Assembly (NCBI RefSeq): GCF_030272615.1 | Contig: NC_081412.1 | Span: 686,584,583 to 686,646,582, forward strand | Direction: 5' to 3' | Length of the DNA: 62,000 nt | DNA from: Cryptomeria japonica | Lineage: Eukaryota; Streptophyta; Pinopsida; Cupressales; Cupressaceae | Shown here: positions 32,508-44,901 of the stretch, in pieces | Position numbering within the stretch: position 1 is the stretch's first letter | How the letters are laid out: each line of letters begins with the position of its first letter | Position numbers and translations under genes: made by a program | Notes under the pieces: generated by a model | Seen by the model: only the letters and a program-made list of their open reading frames with translations | What the model was told of the DNA's origin: nothing | Databases searched by the model: none

Positions 32508-33611
32508 ATGGCTCAAACCCGATCGCGATCAAGGCAACGAGAAATAGAAATTGAGGAAAAAGAGGACAACCTCAATGAATTTCAAGAAGCACTTGGAGGA
32601 AATGTAAATGATGAAAACCCAAGTAGTCCCACTCCTTCAACAATCGAAAGGGTTCAGCATAACCCTCATTTTAACAGATTATTTGATGAAATACTAAGGA
32701 GCAATGCGGATGCTCACTTTTTAAAACTCGCTCAAGAAGGAGCCAAACTCCCCTCAGACTTTGATCTTGCCCAATTAAGACAAGCATCAGAAAGACAAAG
32801 CCGCCATGAGGAGGAAAGGCGTAGAGATCCCATCAGATATAACATCCCTCGAGGTAACCCACCACCTCCTCCTCCTAATGAAATAGAGATGTTGCGGCAA
32901 CAAGTTGAGAATCTCGCCCAACAAATTCATAGTGGTGTTAAGACCAATCAATTCTCACTTAACGACATCTGTCCCTATCCGTTTGATAGGAATCTTTATA
33001 TGCCACCCTTTCCACGCGGGTTCGAAACACCAAAATTTGAAAAATATAGAGGAAAGGGAGATCCCCGCGATCATGTCCGAGAATTTCATTCCGCTTGTCT
33101 TGAAGTGGCTTATGAGGACACATACCTAATGCGCCTTTTTCCCCAAAGCTTGGGAGGAACAACCACATCATGGTTTTCCCGACTACCAGGTGGCATAAGA
33201 ACATTTGAGGAACTCATCCAGAAGTTCCTATCTCATTACTCTTATAATATTGAACGCGACATCACCATGGCTGATCTATGCAACACCAAATAAAAACCAG
33301 GTGAATTATTCTCAATATTCCTGCAACGATGGCGCCAAATGTCTAGCAGACGTTCTCTTCAGTTACCTAAACGAGAACTAGTGGAAATTTTCATTTCCAA
33401 CTTAAACGAAGAAATGGAATTTCACTTGGATGTCAAAGACACAGATTCTTTTAACGATATGATCACCAAAGGTATAAAATGTGAACGGGCACTCATCAAA
33501 AAAGGACTCATCAAAATCTTTAATGAACCCAAAGATGGTCCTCGCCCGCGCTTCAATAGTGATAAACCAAACTTCTAGAACAAGAATAAGAATATCGTCA
33601 ACGATGGGGTT
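32508..33611 (+). pseudogene. Gag of element C
   Basis: Starts MAQTRSRSRQREIEIEEKED, the first Met of the long frame. After an acidic and Pro-rich N-terminal part comes the retrotransposon Gag core: FPRGFETPKFEKYRGKGDPRDHV, TTTSWFSRLPGGIRTFEELIQKFLSHY. TAA at 33291-33293 and TAG at 33576-33578 interrupt the same frame, both at positions where Gln is likely. The frame then runs directly into the knuckle and protease part at 33612. Gag builds the particle; this copy would make only a truncated protein. Confidence 0.9.
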
Positions 33612-35912
33612 GTGGATGCTCGAACTATCCAAAATGCACAACCTGTGGTGCGATTTGCAGGACAAAATCCTCCACCTCAAAATAACACAAATGTTCCTCT
33701 TAATCAAGATCGCATCACATCTCATGATGAACCAAGACCTCGTCCACAAAAACAAAAACGCACATACACTCCCTTAGGGGAACCCATTGAAATAGTGATG
33801 CGACAACTCATTTCTCAGAATTTGATCACTCTACCTAAGTTATCGAATTATGAGCCTCAGGTCAAACCAGCATGGTGGAGAGATACTGAACATTGTGAAT
33901 TCCATCAAGGAAGAGGACACAAGACAAGTAATTGTCACCGATTGAAAGATCTCATTCAGGATCTTATTGACCGAGGAGAAATTGAAATTGAAGGGCATGA
34001 CCCAAAAACAACCAATAATGATCATCAGATGTTCAAAAATCCACTTCCATCGCAAGATCAAAGGGGTCCTTCCACTTCCAGACGAGGTCCTGATACCACT
34101 GATTATACGCAGGCTGCGTATAATTATACTGTAAATCACCTGTATGATGCCAGCGAACAAGTTGCAACTATAACCTTCAAAAATCCCACCCCAAATTGCA
34201 ATGTTGTTACGCGTCGCGGCAAAGTTACCATCAAGGCAGCTCCACAAGGCACCACCTCCATCCCAAAGCAGTACAATCTTGTGGAACAATTAGACAAAAC
34301 CCCTGCGCTTATATCCATTTTGGAGCTTTTGTGTCTGTCACCCTCTCATAAAACAATCTTGGATCAAGCACTCCAAGAGGCGTCAGTCCCTGCAAACCTT
34401 AATACGGACCAATTTCAAGCCATGGTTGGAAATCTAAAGTCATCACCTTGTCTCACTTTTTCCGAAAGTGACAACTCTTCGTTCCAGCAACCTCATAACG
34501 CCTCACTCCACATTGAAGGCTTTATCAACCAACACACGATCAAGCGAGTCTTGATAGATAATGGAGCAGGCCTAAACATTTGTACACTACAGTTGGTCAT
34601 AGCATTGGGATATGCAATAGAATCAGTGGATCCTCGCAAGAAGATCACCATCAAGGCCTATGATGATGCAGAGCGTTCATCCAAAGGAGCTGTGGTACTA
34701 CCAATCCGAGTCGGTCCTGTAGTAAAGCACATAATTTGTCAGGTTCTGGACCTTCCTCTGCCATATAATCTATTATTAGGGAGACCTTGGATACATGCCA
34801 TGCAAGCTGTTCCATCTACCTACCATCAATGTATCAAGTTCCCACATAACGGTACAGAGATCACAATCCTGGGCGATGCAAATCCCTTTGCATTTTGCCA
34901 TAATATCAGCCATCAACCAGAGATTATTGTTCCTAATAATAGGGAAGCCATTTCCTCCACATCATATGTAAGTCCCGCCTCTCTTGCCAGTTCGAACACC
35001 CCTATACCCAAGCAAGAAAAGCTAAAAATGAAAGTAGCAGAGGAAGGTCCTAGAGAATACAACTTGAGTCAGCTCTTTTGTGTGGGACAAATGCCCACTT
35101 CTCCTAGAACACATGGTAAACCACAGCAGTTGCTCCAGCAACCACTAATCACGCCTGCATGTGCCTTAACGCCTTTCATTCTTGGAAAAAGTCAAGAGGA
35201 AGAGACACAAGATGAGGACCTGGCGGAATGGATCTATAAAGATCCCATCACCACTGACAAACCGCAAGTTACACTTCCTACGGAACAATATGGTAAAGGC
35301 CTCCTCATTATGCAAAGAATGGGGTATGATGGTCAGAGTGCTTTGGGATACTGCAAACAAGGACGACATGAACCTCTGCTACCAGAATTCAAGCCCAAAG
35401 GTAATACAGGCCTAGGCTTTGAAAAAGAAGTCCTTCCTAAACTCAGATTTAAAGGAAAACCTAGCAAACCATTTTGCCCACCTACTGTAAAGAGGACACC
35501 TTTCATAATCAAAGCACCATCAAGCAATGTTGTCACTGCCCCATCGAGGCTCACAAACCCACCACAACCGTCATCAGTGCCAAAAATCCCACCAATCGAA
35601 CTAGTAATCCCATCCACAGCAGTCATCACATCAATAAAACCATTCATAGCAGCAACTATATTGGAACCCGTAGCAGCATCTATGGCACCAGCCGTTCCAA
35701 TAGAAGCCACTAAATCAACACTGTCGATACTTCCAGTGACAAAACCTTTAAACCCCATCACAGTTCCTGCAACACCGATCACCACAAAGGTACATAAACC
35801 AATCACGCCTGCAGTATTCAACTCCAGCGACATCCCAGTATGGTATAGCAATCGGATGTTGGAAAGTGATTCAGAGACCGACTCACATGAGTGGGAATTT
35901 GATTCTGTATAG
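33612..35912 (+). CDS. Knuckle, protease and G-patch part of element C polyprotein
   Basis: 766 codons in the same frame as Gag. A knuckle variant CEFHQGRGHKTSNC (CX2HX4HX4C, His for the second Cys) lies near 33893. A retropepsin-like domain has its active site at VLIDNGAGLNI (about 34549), with Asn between Asp and Gly, and ends at LLLGRPWIHAM. A G-patch follows (GKGLLIMQRMGYDGQSALG ... GNTGLGF, about 35290-35420). A Pro/Thr/Ile-rich linker and an acidic end (ESDSETDSHEWE) follow. The protease would process the polyprotein. TAG at 35910 closes it, again at a likely Gln codon. Confidence 0.9.
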   Translation: MDARTIQNAQPVVRFAGQNPPPQNNTNVPLNQDRITSHDEPRPRPQKQKRTYTPLGEPIEIVMRQLISQNLITLPKLSNYEPQVKPAWWRDTEHCEFHQGRGHKTSNCHRLKDLIQDLIDRGEIEIEGHDPKTTNNDHQMFKNPLPSQDQRGPSTSRRGPDTTDYTQAAYNYTVNHLYDASEQVATITFKNPTPNCNVVTRRGKVTIKAAPQGTTSIPKQYNLVEQLDKTPALISILELLCLSPSHKTILDQALQEASVPANLNTDQFQAMVGNLKSSPCLTFSESDNSSFQQPHNASLHIEGFINQHTIKRVLIDNGAGLNICTLQLVIALGYAIESVDPRKKITIKAYDDAERSSKGAVVLPIRVGPVVKHIICQVLDLPLPYNLLLGRPWIHAMQAVPSTYHQCIKFPHNGTEITILGDANPFAFCHNISHQPEIIVPNNREAISSTSYVSPASLASSNTPIPKQEKLKMKVAEEGPREYNLSQLFCVGQMPTSPRTHGKPQQLLQQPLITPACALTPFILGKSQEEETQDEDLAEWIYKDPITTDKPQVTLPTEQYGKGLLIMQRMGYDGQSALGYCKQGRHEPLLPEFKPKGNTGLGFEKEVLPKLRFKGKPSKPFCPPTVKRTPFIIKAPSSNVVTAPSRLTNPPQPSSVPKIPPIELVIPSTAVITSIKPFIAATILEPVAASMAPAVPIEATKSTLSILPVTKPLNPITVPATPITTKVHKPITPAVFNSSDIPVWYSNRMLESDSETDSHEWEFDSV

Positions 35913-37580
35913 CTTAACACTTCAGATGAGGAAGACACATCACCACCTCCGCCACGCAAAGACATTCCTGTTTACGGAGAAGCACAGATAAAGACCACTT
36001 GGGTACCTGAGCTGGAAACATCTTCCACAGACCCTACGTCTCGTCCTACGCCTGATTCTGACAGGGAGAGTACCATCAACGACCTTCACCACACTGTCTT
36101 AACCCTCACTGATACCTCTAACGAACTTAATTTAATCGATGAAGTAATGCCCATTATCCACCCTAAACTCATTGAATGCAACCAACCAAATCCCCCATGT
36201 CTTGACCTCTTCCAGAACGATGAGGCTATCATTGACTTTTTGGAATTAAGGGATAATCTACCAAGCGGGGATCACAAAGCTGGATTCGCCATTCAACTTA
36301 ATAGCGCAGCATACTTCGGGGCGGATGCCAAACCCTTCAGCTGCAAAAATATAACAATAAAACATGGATCTTCTAGTGACAACCACACAGTGGCACTATT
36401 TGATCTGGCAACAGTAAAAAGAAAGAGCGTATCCAACGGTGAAAACCTCTCTGAGGCGCCTGAGGATGAAGGATTTGACATTCTCCCTGCAAGCACACAA
36501 CAGGAACGATCAACGATTCTTATCGAGGAAACTAAAGAATACAATGTGGGGACTCCTGAAAATCCTCATATTATACATCTGGCATCTCTTCTCACTCCAG
36601 AGGAACAACCTCAATTTATCACGTTCTTCCAGCAGCACCAGATCAACTTTGCATGGTCATATGCAGACATGCCTGGGCTTGATCCAGATTTAGTCATGCA
36701 TCATCTCACAGTAGCAAAAGGAGCCACACCTGTCAAGCAGAAGCTTCGTAAGATGCATCCTCAGATTGCAGTGCTAGTTAAAACAGAACTCAAGAAACTC
36801 CTGGATGTTGGTTTCATTAGACCAATTGATTATGCAGAATGGATCTCCAACATCGTGCCAGTCGGCAAACCAAAAGGGGGCATCCGCATTTGTACAGACT
36901 TCAGAGATCTGAATAAGGCATGTCCTAAGGATGACTTCCCTCTACCAAACATCGACATCATAGTGGATCTGACAGCAGGACATGCGATGCTTTCACTCAT
37001 GGATGGCTTTTCAGGATACAATCAGATAAAGATCGCACCAGAGGACCAACATAAGACAGCCTTCACATGTCCATGGGGCACATACTGCTGGAATGTAATG
37101 CCTTTTGGTCTAAAGAATGCAGGAGTGACCTATCAATGAGCAATGACCACCATCTTCCATGACATGATGCATACTATGATGGAAGATTATGTGGATGACT
37201 TACTAGCAAAATCACTTACTAGAGAAGGACATCTTCACATCTTAGATCAAATCTTTGATAGACTGGAACAATACAATGTTCGACTCAACCCAAAGAAATG
37301 TGTCTTCGGAGTGACCTCCAGGAAGCTTCTAGGATACATTGTCTCAAGCAAAGGTATTGAGGTCGATCCAGCAAAGGTTAAGGCAATAATGGACATGCCA
37401 CCTCCAAAGAATATCAGTCAGCTAAGGACACTACAAGGGCGGCTTCAATCCATCCGAAGATTCATTGCACAATTGGCTGATAAGTGTCACCCATTCACAC
37501 ACCTGCTACATAAGAACATCCGCTTTCAGTGGATGACAAATGCCAGCAAGCATTTCAGGCACTTAAAGACTATCTCATGA
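35913..37580 (+). pseudogene. Reverse transcriptase of element C
   Basis: The same frame continues after TAG 35910. The RT core has LRKMHPQIAVLVKTELKKLL, GKPKGGIRICTDFRDLNKACPKD, LSLMDGFSGYNQI (first catalytic Asp) and FTCPWGTYCWNVMPFGLKNAG. TGA at 37137-37139, in a TYQ-A-MTTIFHDM context where Arg (CGA) is standard, breaks it. 37143-37580 carries YVDD (37188-37199) and FGVTSRKLLGYIVS. Near 37531 one base is missing compared with the family, shifting the frame into the RNase H part that begins at 37529. Confidence 0.93.
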
Positions 37581-38450
37581 ATCCACCCTTGTTGATGCCA
37601 CCAGATCCAAGTAGACCGTTGTTACTTTATATCTCAGCAACCAGTACAGCATTGGGTGTACTATTGGCACAACATAATGCAAAAGGAAAAGAGTGTGCTA
37701 TTTACTACATCTCTCGCACACTGGTGGGCTATGAACTCAATTACACACCTATTGAGCGAGCTTGCCTAGCAGTAATCTTGGCAGCCACTAAACTGAGGCA
37801 CTATCTGTTGACACACAAAGTACAACTCATTGCAAAGATTGATCCACTCAAGTACTTACTCAGCAAAGCAGCATTGACAGGTCGCTTGGCCAAATGGGTA
37901 ATGATTCTAAGTGAATTTGACATCGAATATGTGGACCGTAAAGCTATCAAAGGTCAAGTCATTGCAGATCAGTTGGCCGATGCACCACTCATAGGCGATC
38001 ATCCCCTCATTTCCAATTTTCCAGATGAAGAGATATTCATGATCACAGAAGTACAACCATGGAAACTATATTTTGATGGTTCATACACTAGGCATGGCTC
38101 GGGGGCAGGCATTCTGTTTATCACACCTCAAGGTGATAGCATCCTGAAGTCCTACAGGCTCACATTTCCATGCACAAACAACATAGCAGAGTATGAGGCC
38201 TTGATCACAGGACTCAGATTAGCCATACAATGGAAATTAAAAGAACTTCAAGTATATGGCGATTCCCAACTGGTCATTCGGCAAGCAACAGATGAGTATC
38301 AGACCAAGGATGATAAGCTCATGCCATACAAGCAAATGGTGGACACTCTAAAGACATCATTTACTACTATCACTTTTGAGCAGATACCAAGAGATCAGAA
38401 TCGAGCTGCTGACGCTATGGCTACTATCGCATCTCTCCTAGATCTTCCAC
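37529..38450 (+). CDS. Tandem RNase H domains of element C
   Basis: The first domain, PLLLYISATSTALGVLLAQ to KLRHYLLTHKVQLIAK, is the retroviral-type RNase H, but the catalytic Asp position reads Ile-Ser, so it is degenerate as usual in the Tat lineage. The second, from KLYFDGSYTRHGSGAGI (about 38064) through NIAEYEALITGL and YGDSQLVI to QNRAADAMA, keeps Asp, Glu, Asp and the final Asp. It resembles the plant/archaeal-type RNase H gained by these elements. It is joined without a break to the integrase; together the frame is 760 codons. Confidence 0.92.
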
Positions 38451-39811
38451 AGAATTCAACACGCTACGAGTTCTTGGTAGAACAGCTTTGGATCCCCGCT
38501 TATGATATCCCCGAATCTGAAATGATATGTTGCCTTGTTGGTTCTGAATCCCCATGGTACGGTGAGTTCTACACCTATCTCCGTGATCACACCCTTCCTC
38601 CCAACCAATCAAATAACCAACGTAAAACCTTCATTCGCCAAACTGCTCGATATACCATTATTGCCGAAACCCTATACCGACGTAGTCTTGATGGTACTCT
38701 CCTTCAATGTCTGGAACAAGATGAGATAACAAAGGCTTTGGAAGAGGTACATGAAGGAATTTGCGGGACTCACTCAAGTGGTCCGTCACTAGCCAAGAAA
38801 CTCATGCGAGCTGGATACTATTGGCCATCTATGGAAAAAGATTCCTACTACTTTGTCAGGAAATGCAAGAAATGTCAAGTTCACGGTGACCTGATACATG
38901 CACCAGCCCAGGAACTGCAACCAATCACGACACCATGGCCTTTCTGTCAATGGGGCCTCGACCTTGTGGGTAAGATTCACCCATCTTCATCCAATGGCCA
39001 TAAATTCATTATTACCGCCACCGAATATTTCACAAAGTGGATCGAAGCTGTTCCACTTACCCAAGTCACCGGCAAGCAGATCGCCTCATTCATCCTCAAC
39101 TACATCATCTGCCGGTATGGTGTACCCATGTCCATCGTCACAAACAACGGTCTTCCTTTCAAAAATCAAGATGTCTGTGAGCTTTGTGAGAAATTTCATA
39201 TCCAACACCGCTTTTCCACTCCCTATTACCCACAAGGCAATGGTCAGGCCGAGGCATCCAATAAAAACATATTGCGAATCCTAAAGAAGACAGTCAATGA
39301 TGCCGGCTGTGACTGGCATGTTCAACTAAATCCAGCGCTATGGGCATATCGAACTAGCATTCGAACCCCTACAGGTGCAACTCCTTATTCATTGGTCTAT
39401 GGTGCAGAAGCTATCTTGCCTATTGAGGTTGAGATACCATCATTACGGGTTTCCTTGCATAAACTCATTGATGACGAAGCATACAGAGTATCCCGTCTTC
39501 AGGACTTAGAGTTACTTGATGAGAAGCGACAAGCTGCATACAATCACCTCAAAGCCTATCAGCAGCGCATGAGTAGAAGCTACAATCACCGAGTTAGATC
39601 TCGTACATTTGAGGTAGGTGATCTTGTTCTTCGAGAAAATCCTCGCAACCAACCAAATAGAGAACATCAAGGCAAGTTTGAATCAAATTGGCTCGGCCCA
39701 TATGTTGTCACTGCTGTATTCGGGTCCGGGGCATATCAGTTGGCTACATCAGAAGGAGAACCGCTTGCAGATCCAATCAATAGCATGCACCTCAAAAGGT
39801 TTTATACCTAA
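38451..39811 (+). CDS. Integrase of element C (second catalytic Asp changed)
   Basis: The HHCC zinc finger is visible (HEGICGTHSSG ... CKKCQVHGD, about 38750-38890). The core has WGLDLVG with the first Asp, then IVTNNG at about 39137-39151 where families have T-D-N-G: the second catalytic Asp is Asn (AAC for GAC, a G-to-A change). Glu is kept in GNGQAEASNK. A C-terminal domain (VGDLVLRENPRNQ ... GKFESNWLGPYVV ... LKRFYT) ends at TAA 39809-39811. Integrase inserts the cDNA; without the second Asp this copy should be inactive even though the frame is open. Confidence 0.92.
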
Positions 39812-42579
39812 GGTGTACAAGGCATCAGGCTCCCTTGCATATCAGAAAATACCAAAAACATTCAGAAAATGTCCTGAAGAAAATACAAAAACATTCAAAA
39901 AAGTAAAGAAAAATCATGCATCCAAACGGTGAACAACCACTCCGGTGGCACCTTGGGTAAGTGCGATGGTGAAAACCTGGCAAACAAGCGCCACTCGTAA
40001 AGGCAATGGCTCTAGTATCTTTCAGGCTCGTTGTGATCACATTCATGCACACATACATCCATCCATCCCAACCATGGCTTGTTATTTGATCTGGAATTAA
40101 GAAAGTACTCCATGCATCTAGCATCCCACCTTTTCATAGTCAGGTCTAAAAACTGGGGGCAATACCCTTACCCTAGTGATGGAAGTGGATTCTACATTGT
40201 CTTATATATCATTACGCTCTTCATTCAGGCGATCATCAGAAAATACAAAAACATTCAAAAATGTCTCAGAAAATATCAAAAACATTCACAAACAATACAA
40301 AATCCAAAAACATTCAAAAATGACTCTCAAAATACCAAAAACATTCAAAATTGTTTCACAAAATCCAAAAAACATCGGAAAACCATCAAAAATCACACAA
40401 AAACATGGCAACACCTTGTACATATTTTATCCGATCCGATACAAAATAAACATTGACAACTACTCACACACAGACCATTTATCAAATCAAACCAAAACAA
40501 TCCACATCCAACAAATCAGAAACTGTCTTTAAAAACAAGGATGCATCCTTCCTTACCAAAACAAAGACAAAAGTGACGTTTTCTTTGACAAGAAAATTAT
40601 GTTAAGCTATCAAATACTTGGTTGATTTGTGAGTACAATCGTTTGTTTATCTGTATCGGGATCTTTCAGCATTGTTTTGTATCGTTTGTGCATTATTTCC
40701 GATGAAGTTCTGGGGCATATACTAATGGTGTCTACGTGGGAAGTTCACCAAGCTACGTGATCTTATGCAAAATGCAGTCATAGATCACTACGGCTTGCTG
40801 ACTACAGCGTATACCTCGACCATATGGACATGAACCATTACCAAGGATCCATATTCTTTATTCTTTATGTATATACTATTTGTTTGCAGGTACAATGCTC
40901 ATTCTTTGGTTCCTCTTCCTCCAATTTGGATAAAGGTTTTATTTTCTTAGTACGGTATGCACTTGTCTCAGGATCTGATCAGCCTAAGATCAAGGAGGAC
41001 GATCCAAGTCATGCATGAAAGGAGATGATCCTTGTCTGTTCTGCAAGCAATACTCTGGTCGACTTGACCCTTATATCAAGTCGTTTGTATTAACTTGCTA
41101 TATTAAAATCCATGAAAGAAATACTCAGGTCATCTTGAATTATTGTGTCAAGATGCTTGTATTCTCTTCCAACATTTTAAAGCTCAATGATGAAAATAGA
41201 GCACTATGGATCGTCATTTCATCTCATCTGTTTATATATTGCATTCCGTTGCATATCACCCATCCACTCATTCATTCATATAGAGGTTTTATATGCAAAA
41301 AATGAAAAAATTAAGCTGGTCTTGGATACAATCACGACCGAGTACTCTGATACATCATCAATGCATCATACAAAGTCTTAAAAATCTTGCATTCCTCATG
41401 ATCATATCATCCTTGCATTTAGGTGCATCTTGCATTACGTCCATTCATGTCATTTTTCAAAAAAAAACAAAAAAACATTGCATATCGTTCATTATTGACA
41501 TTACTTTTTATTTAAAAATCATTTTTATCAATCATAAATAATTAGATTCATTCATGGGATCAAATTGTCTTTGGTTGTATTACATCATTTAAATAAGCAT
41601 TCATTTCATATCAATTATCCATTATCATTTTATTAAACTTTTCATCATTTATTATAAGCATTCATTTCTTTATAGTAAAAAGATGCATTCATTCATTACT
41701 ACAGTATCTTATAATGCTCATTTTAGGATTCATTTCACATTACATTTATTATCATCACATTAAGGTGCCGTTATTATCCCCATTAGTTATCATATTATCA
41801 TTTACACTTACAAACATATTTAAAACGCATTTAGAATCATTCATTTAGGCATTATCATATAAACACTTGTACTTTACATTTGTTTATCCATCTACATTCA
41901 TTTTAAATATCATCATATAAACACTTGTACTTTACATTTGTTTATCCATCTGCATTCATTTTAATATCATTTTATAAACATTTGTCCTTTACATTTGTTT
42001 ATCCATTTACATTCATTTACCACAGTATCATATAAACATGTGCACTTTACATTTTGTTTATCCATATTACATTCATCTAAAAACACATCTAGATGCATAT
42101 TCATACATACATCATTCATTCAAAACCATTGCATTGACATCATCACATAAATCATCTTATCATTGCATCGCAATAGGAAACACCATCAAAATCCTGTTCA
42201 TGCATCAAGCATAAGCATATATCCTCATCATGGCATTCCATACATAAAGCATTACATCAAAATTCACATACATCATAAACATCTCAACCTGCATTCATAT
42301 GTCAGTATACAACATTATCACTCATCATAAAAACATGCATCAAAGAGACATCTCATCAAATGCATACATGTACACATATACATCTACGCAAGCAAACATA
42401 ATCATGCATAAACATCCATACATAATCAAATGCATCTCATCACAATATGGGATCTCCTCATATATATCATCTCATATATCAGAGTACAATGAAGTCTACA
42501 AAATCGGCTACCAAAGAGCCATCCAAGATACAGTCCAAAAATAGACAAAGATACAATACATATATGCAAAAATGCTCTC
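39812..42579 (+). other. Element C 3' region, gene-free
   Basis: About 2.8 kb with low-complexity sequence: repeated CAAAAACATTCAAAAA words at 39840-40420, CATT/CATC-rich DNA from 41370 to 42540, and a tandem repeat at 41853-42083. No credible protein on either strand. Confidence 0.65.
41853..42083. repeat. ~57 bp tandem repeat, four units
   Basis: Units start near 41853, 41908, 41964 and 42026. The shared core is TATCAT..TATAAACA.(T/G)TG, then TTTACATTTGTTTATCCAT, then TACATTCATTT. Confidence 0.85.
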
Positions 42580-44634
42580 TCAAATGCCACTCTAGCCAGA
42601 TGCTATACCACCACCACCCCTACCTACTCCACTGCTGGTACCTGCACCACCTGATCCATCTCTCCGTGGAGGCCTCATCGAACCCCCACTCCCTCCTGCA
42701 TCCCCTGATCTCTCCTACCGTAGAGGACCCATCACACCCCCACTGCTCTGCATCCTCTGTGATCGCTCGGATCTGGCCTGCCGCATCTGTGAATAGCTGA
42801 GAGCTCACTGACTAATCGATACCACCTGCTCATATAACCCTCGCCAGTACTCTATCTCCGCCTGAGCTTGCCGCATCTCCCTCATAATCTCCCCTGAAGG
42901 CCCCTGTGCACCAGTCTGGACTCTCTCCTATAGCTCTGCCAATCTCTCCACTGCAGTATCTCTCTCCCACAGCACCACTGTCAGCTCTGACTCACGTGCA
43001 AATAGCTGCACATCCCTAGCTGCTACCTCCGCCTCTAATCTCTCTACCCGGGTCTGCAAATAACCTATCATATGCTCTCGCAGATCCCCAGTAGCTCCCT
43101 CCCCCATGTCCATGGCTGTCGCACCTGTATCACCCCCTCCACTAGGTCCCTCCCCTGCACCACCCTCCCCTGCACCTGTAGCCATCGGGATCTCTCTCTC
43201 CATCCCCCTCCCACTCAGCTGCACTCCTCCCTGCATCAAAGGTCCCTGTGATATCTGAAGAGGTAGTCCACCTCTCCCTCTCCGCTGCCTCGGCATCCCC
43301 AAACCTCCTCCACCTCCTCCTCCATCTCCTCCTCCTCCTCCTCCGCCACCTCCTACACCACCTCCATCTCCTCCGCCACCTCCATCTCCACCACCTCCTC
43401 CTCCTCCTCCTCCTACTCCTCCTCGACCTCCTGCTCTCCGTCCTCGTCCCCGTCCCCTCTCATCCTCAAAAGCTGGGATCGGCTCTGCTGGGTCTGATAT
43501 CCGTAGGATCGGGTGCACCGCCCGATACTGTGTATACTCTGTTGTCACCCCTGCATCCATGACCCTCGGTCGTAAGTCCCATGGCCTCGTCTGTAGTGTC
43601 CGGAACTCTGCCAGTGTCTGATCATATGGTAGCACTGGACCCCATGCATACCGCTCTCGGATCACTCGTGCATACTCCCCTGATCCGCTCGGCAGTCCCT
43701 GCTGCCATCCAAACTGCCTCATCACCCGTCCTGGCACCTGTCTCTCTATATGATAAGAGGTCCTCCCAATGAGGAATCGGGTCATAAAGCAATACGGCAG
43801 TGCCTCTGCATCATCCTCCCATGGCTCACACTCCAAGTATGGCCGCCAGATCACTGCATTCAAATCATCCAATGCCCGCCGCCACCACTCTAACTTCCCC
43901 AAGTGGGGCTGAATCATCATACCACTATACATAAACATGTAGGGCTGGTCTACGGCTCGGAATCTCAGACTCACTGGTCGAGTCACTGGTAAGTGCTCCC
44001 ATGCCCACACATGCAGCAGCGTCATGCCCACTGCTAGAGACCCCCGCCCTCTGTACACTACCTCGTGCAACTCCTGATACATGTGCGCTAACACGCACGG
44101 CCCCTAGGCATATCGGGTCCCCTCCGTCACCATCATCTCTATAACCTGTCCCCACCCGACCGCCAATCCATGTGACCGCCTGTCTGGACACAGAAGTCCT
44201 CCCACGATCCCTAACAATACTGCTGGAAGGGGCTCATATAGTGCCGCTATATCCTCCCATGCGATCGAGCCATCATCAATATATACGTCCTCATCAAATA
44301 TCCTCTGGCAAGACACCGTCCCCCAGGATCGATCATATGTCACCAGCTGCCCCCGAATCGGAATCCGAAGGATACGCCACACGTCCTCTAAAGTCACCGT
44401 CATCTCGCCCTGGGCCAGATGGAACGTGCACGTCTCACTGTGCCATCGCTCTGCCAATGCTGTGATCAGGCCGTGATTCATCCGAATCAAGGGCATATGC
44501 ATCACCTCATAGAGCCCAGTAGCCGCAATATAATCTATCTCTAGCTGTGTCAAACGATCTCGCAACCCCTGTGTCGCGAGGTGGCGCTTGCGTAACTGCA
44601 ACACGTGTAGATCCTCCTGCCCATAGACGTTCAT
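42580..44634 (-). pseudogene. Antisense plant-mobile-domain (PMD) gene within element C
   Basis: One frame of about 685 codons on -, from Met at 44634 to TGA at 42580, interrupted by TAG 44104, TAG 42928, TGA 42805, TAG 42715 and TAG 42592. The N-terminal part is a plant mobile domain (aminotransferase-like, MAIN/MAIL family): MPLIRMNHGLITALAERWHS, TFHLAQGEMTVTLEDVWRIL, and after the first stop LAHMYQELHEVVYRGRGS, LLHVWAWEHLPV. Then come a Gly-rich region (about 43440-43300, from a CCT/CTC repeat) and a coiled-coil-like end (LQTRVERLEAEVAARD). PMDs occur in host nuclear proteins and in some transposable elements. Antisense extra ORFs after pol are known in Tat-type elements. The role here is unknown. 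Confidence 0.85.
43300..43440. repeat. (CCT)n-type trinucleotide repeat encoding the Gly run
   Basis: Imperfect CCT/CTC repeats with CCA and CAT interruptions; on - they give GGA/GGT/GGC glycine codons with a few Asp and Val. Confidence 0.9.
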
Positions 44635-44901
44635 TCAAACACCATCAGTTGTTTTGTTATCAAACTTTCTTAAGTTTAAACCTAGACTATCATCAGATAC
44701 TTTGATCAAGTATCTTCGGGTCTCAATAGGTAAGCAATCATGGCCGCCTAGACTTCAACAGGCATTTATCCTAACAAATGACCTAAGTCTCATCGGGCTG
44801 CTATGGTTCAAAACAACTCCCACTTCACCTCGTCATCCATCAATCGCTAGGCATCAGGAGATTTGTTTTGTCCGAAACTGGGGCATCTTGTTATCCTAAG
44901 G

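Noticed and set aside
33840-35965. Several - strand ORFs of 60-210 aa opposite C's polyprotein
   Set aside because: Shadow frames of a clearly recognisable + strand coding region.
43248-43562. Leu-rich ORF on + opposite the PMD gene
   Set aside because: It is the complement of the Gly-codon repeat of the - strand gene.
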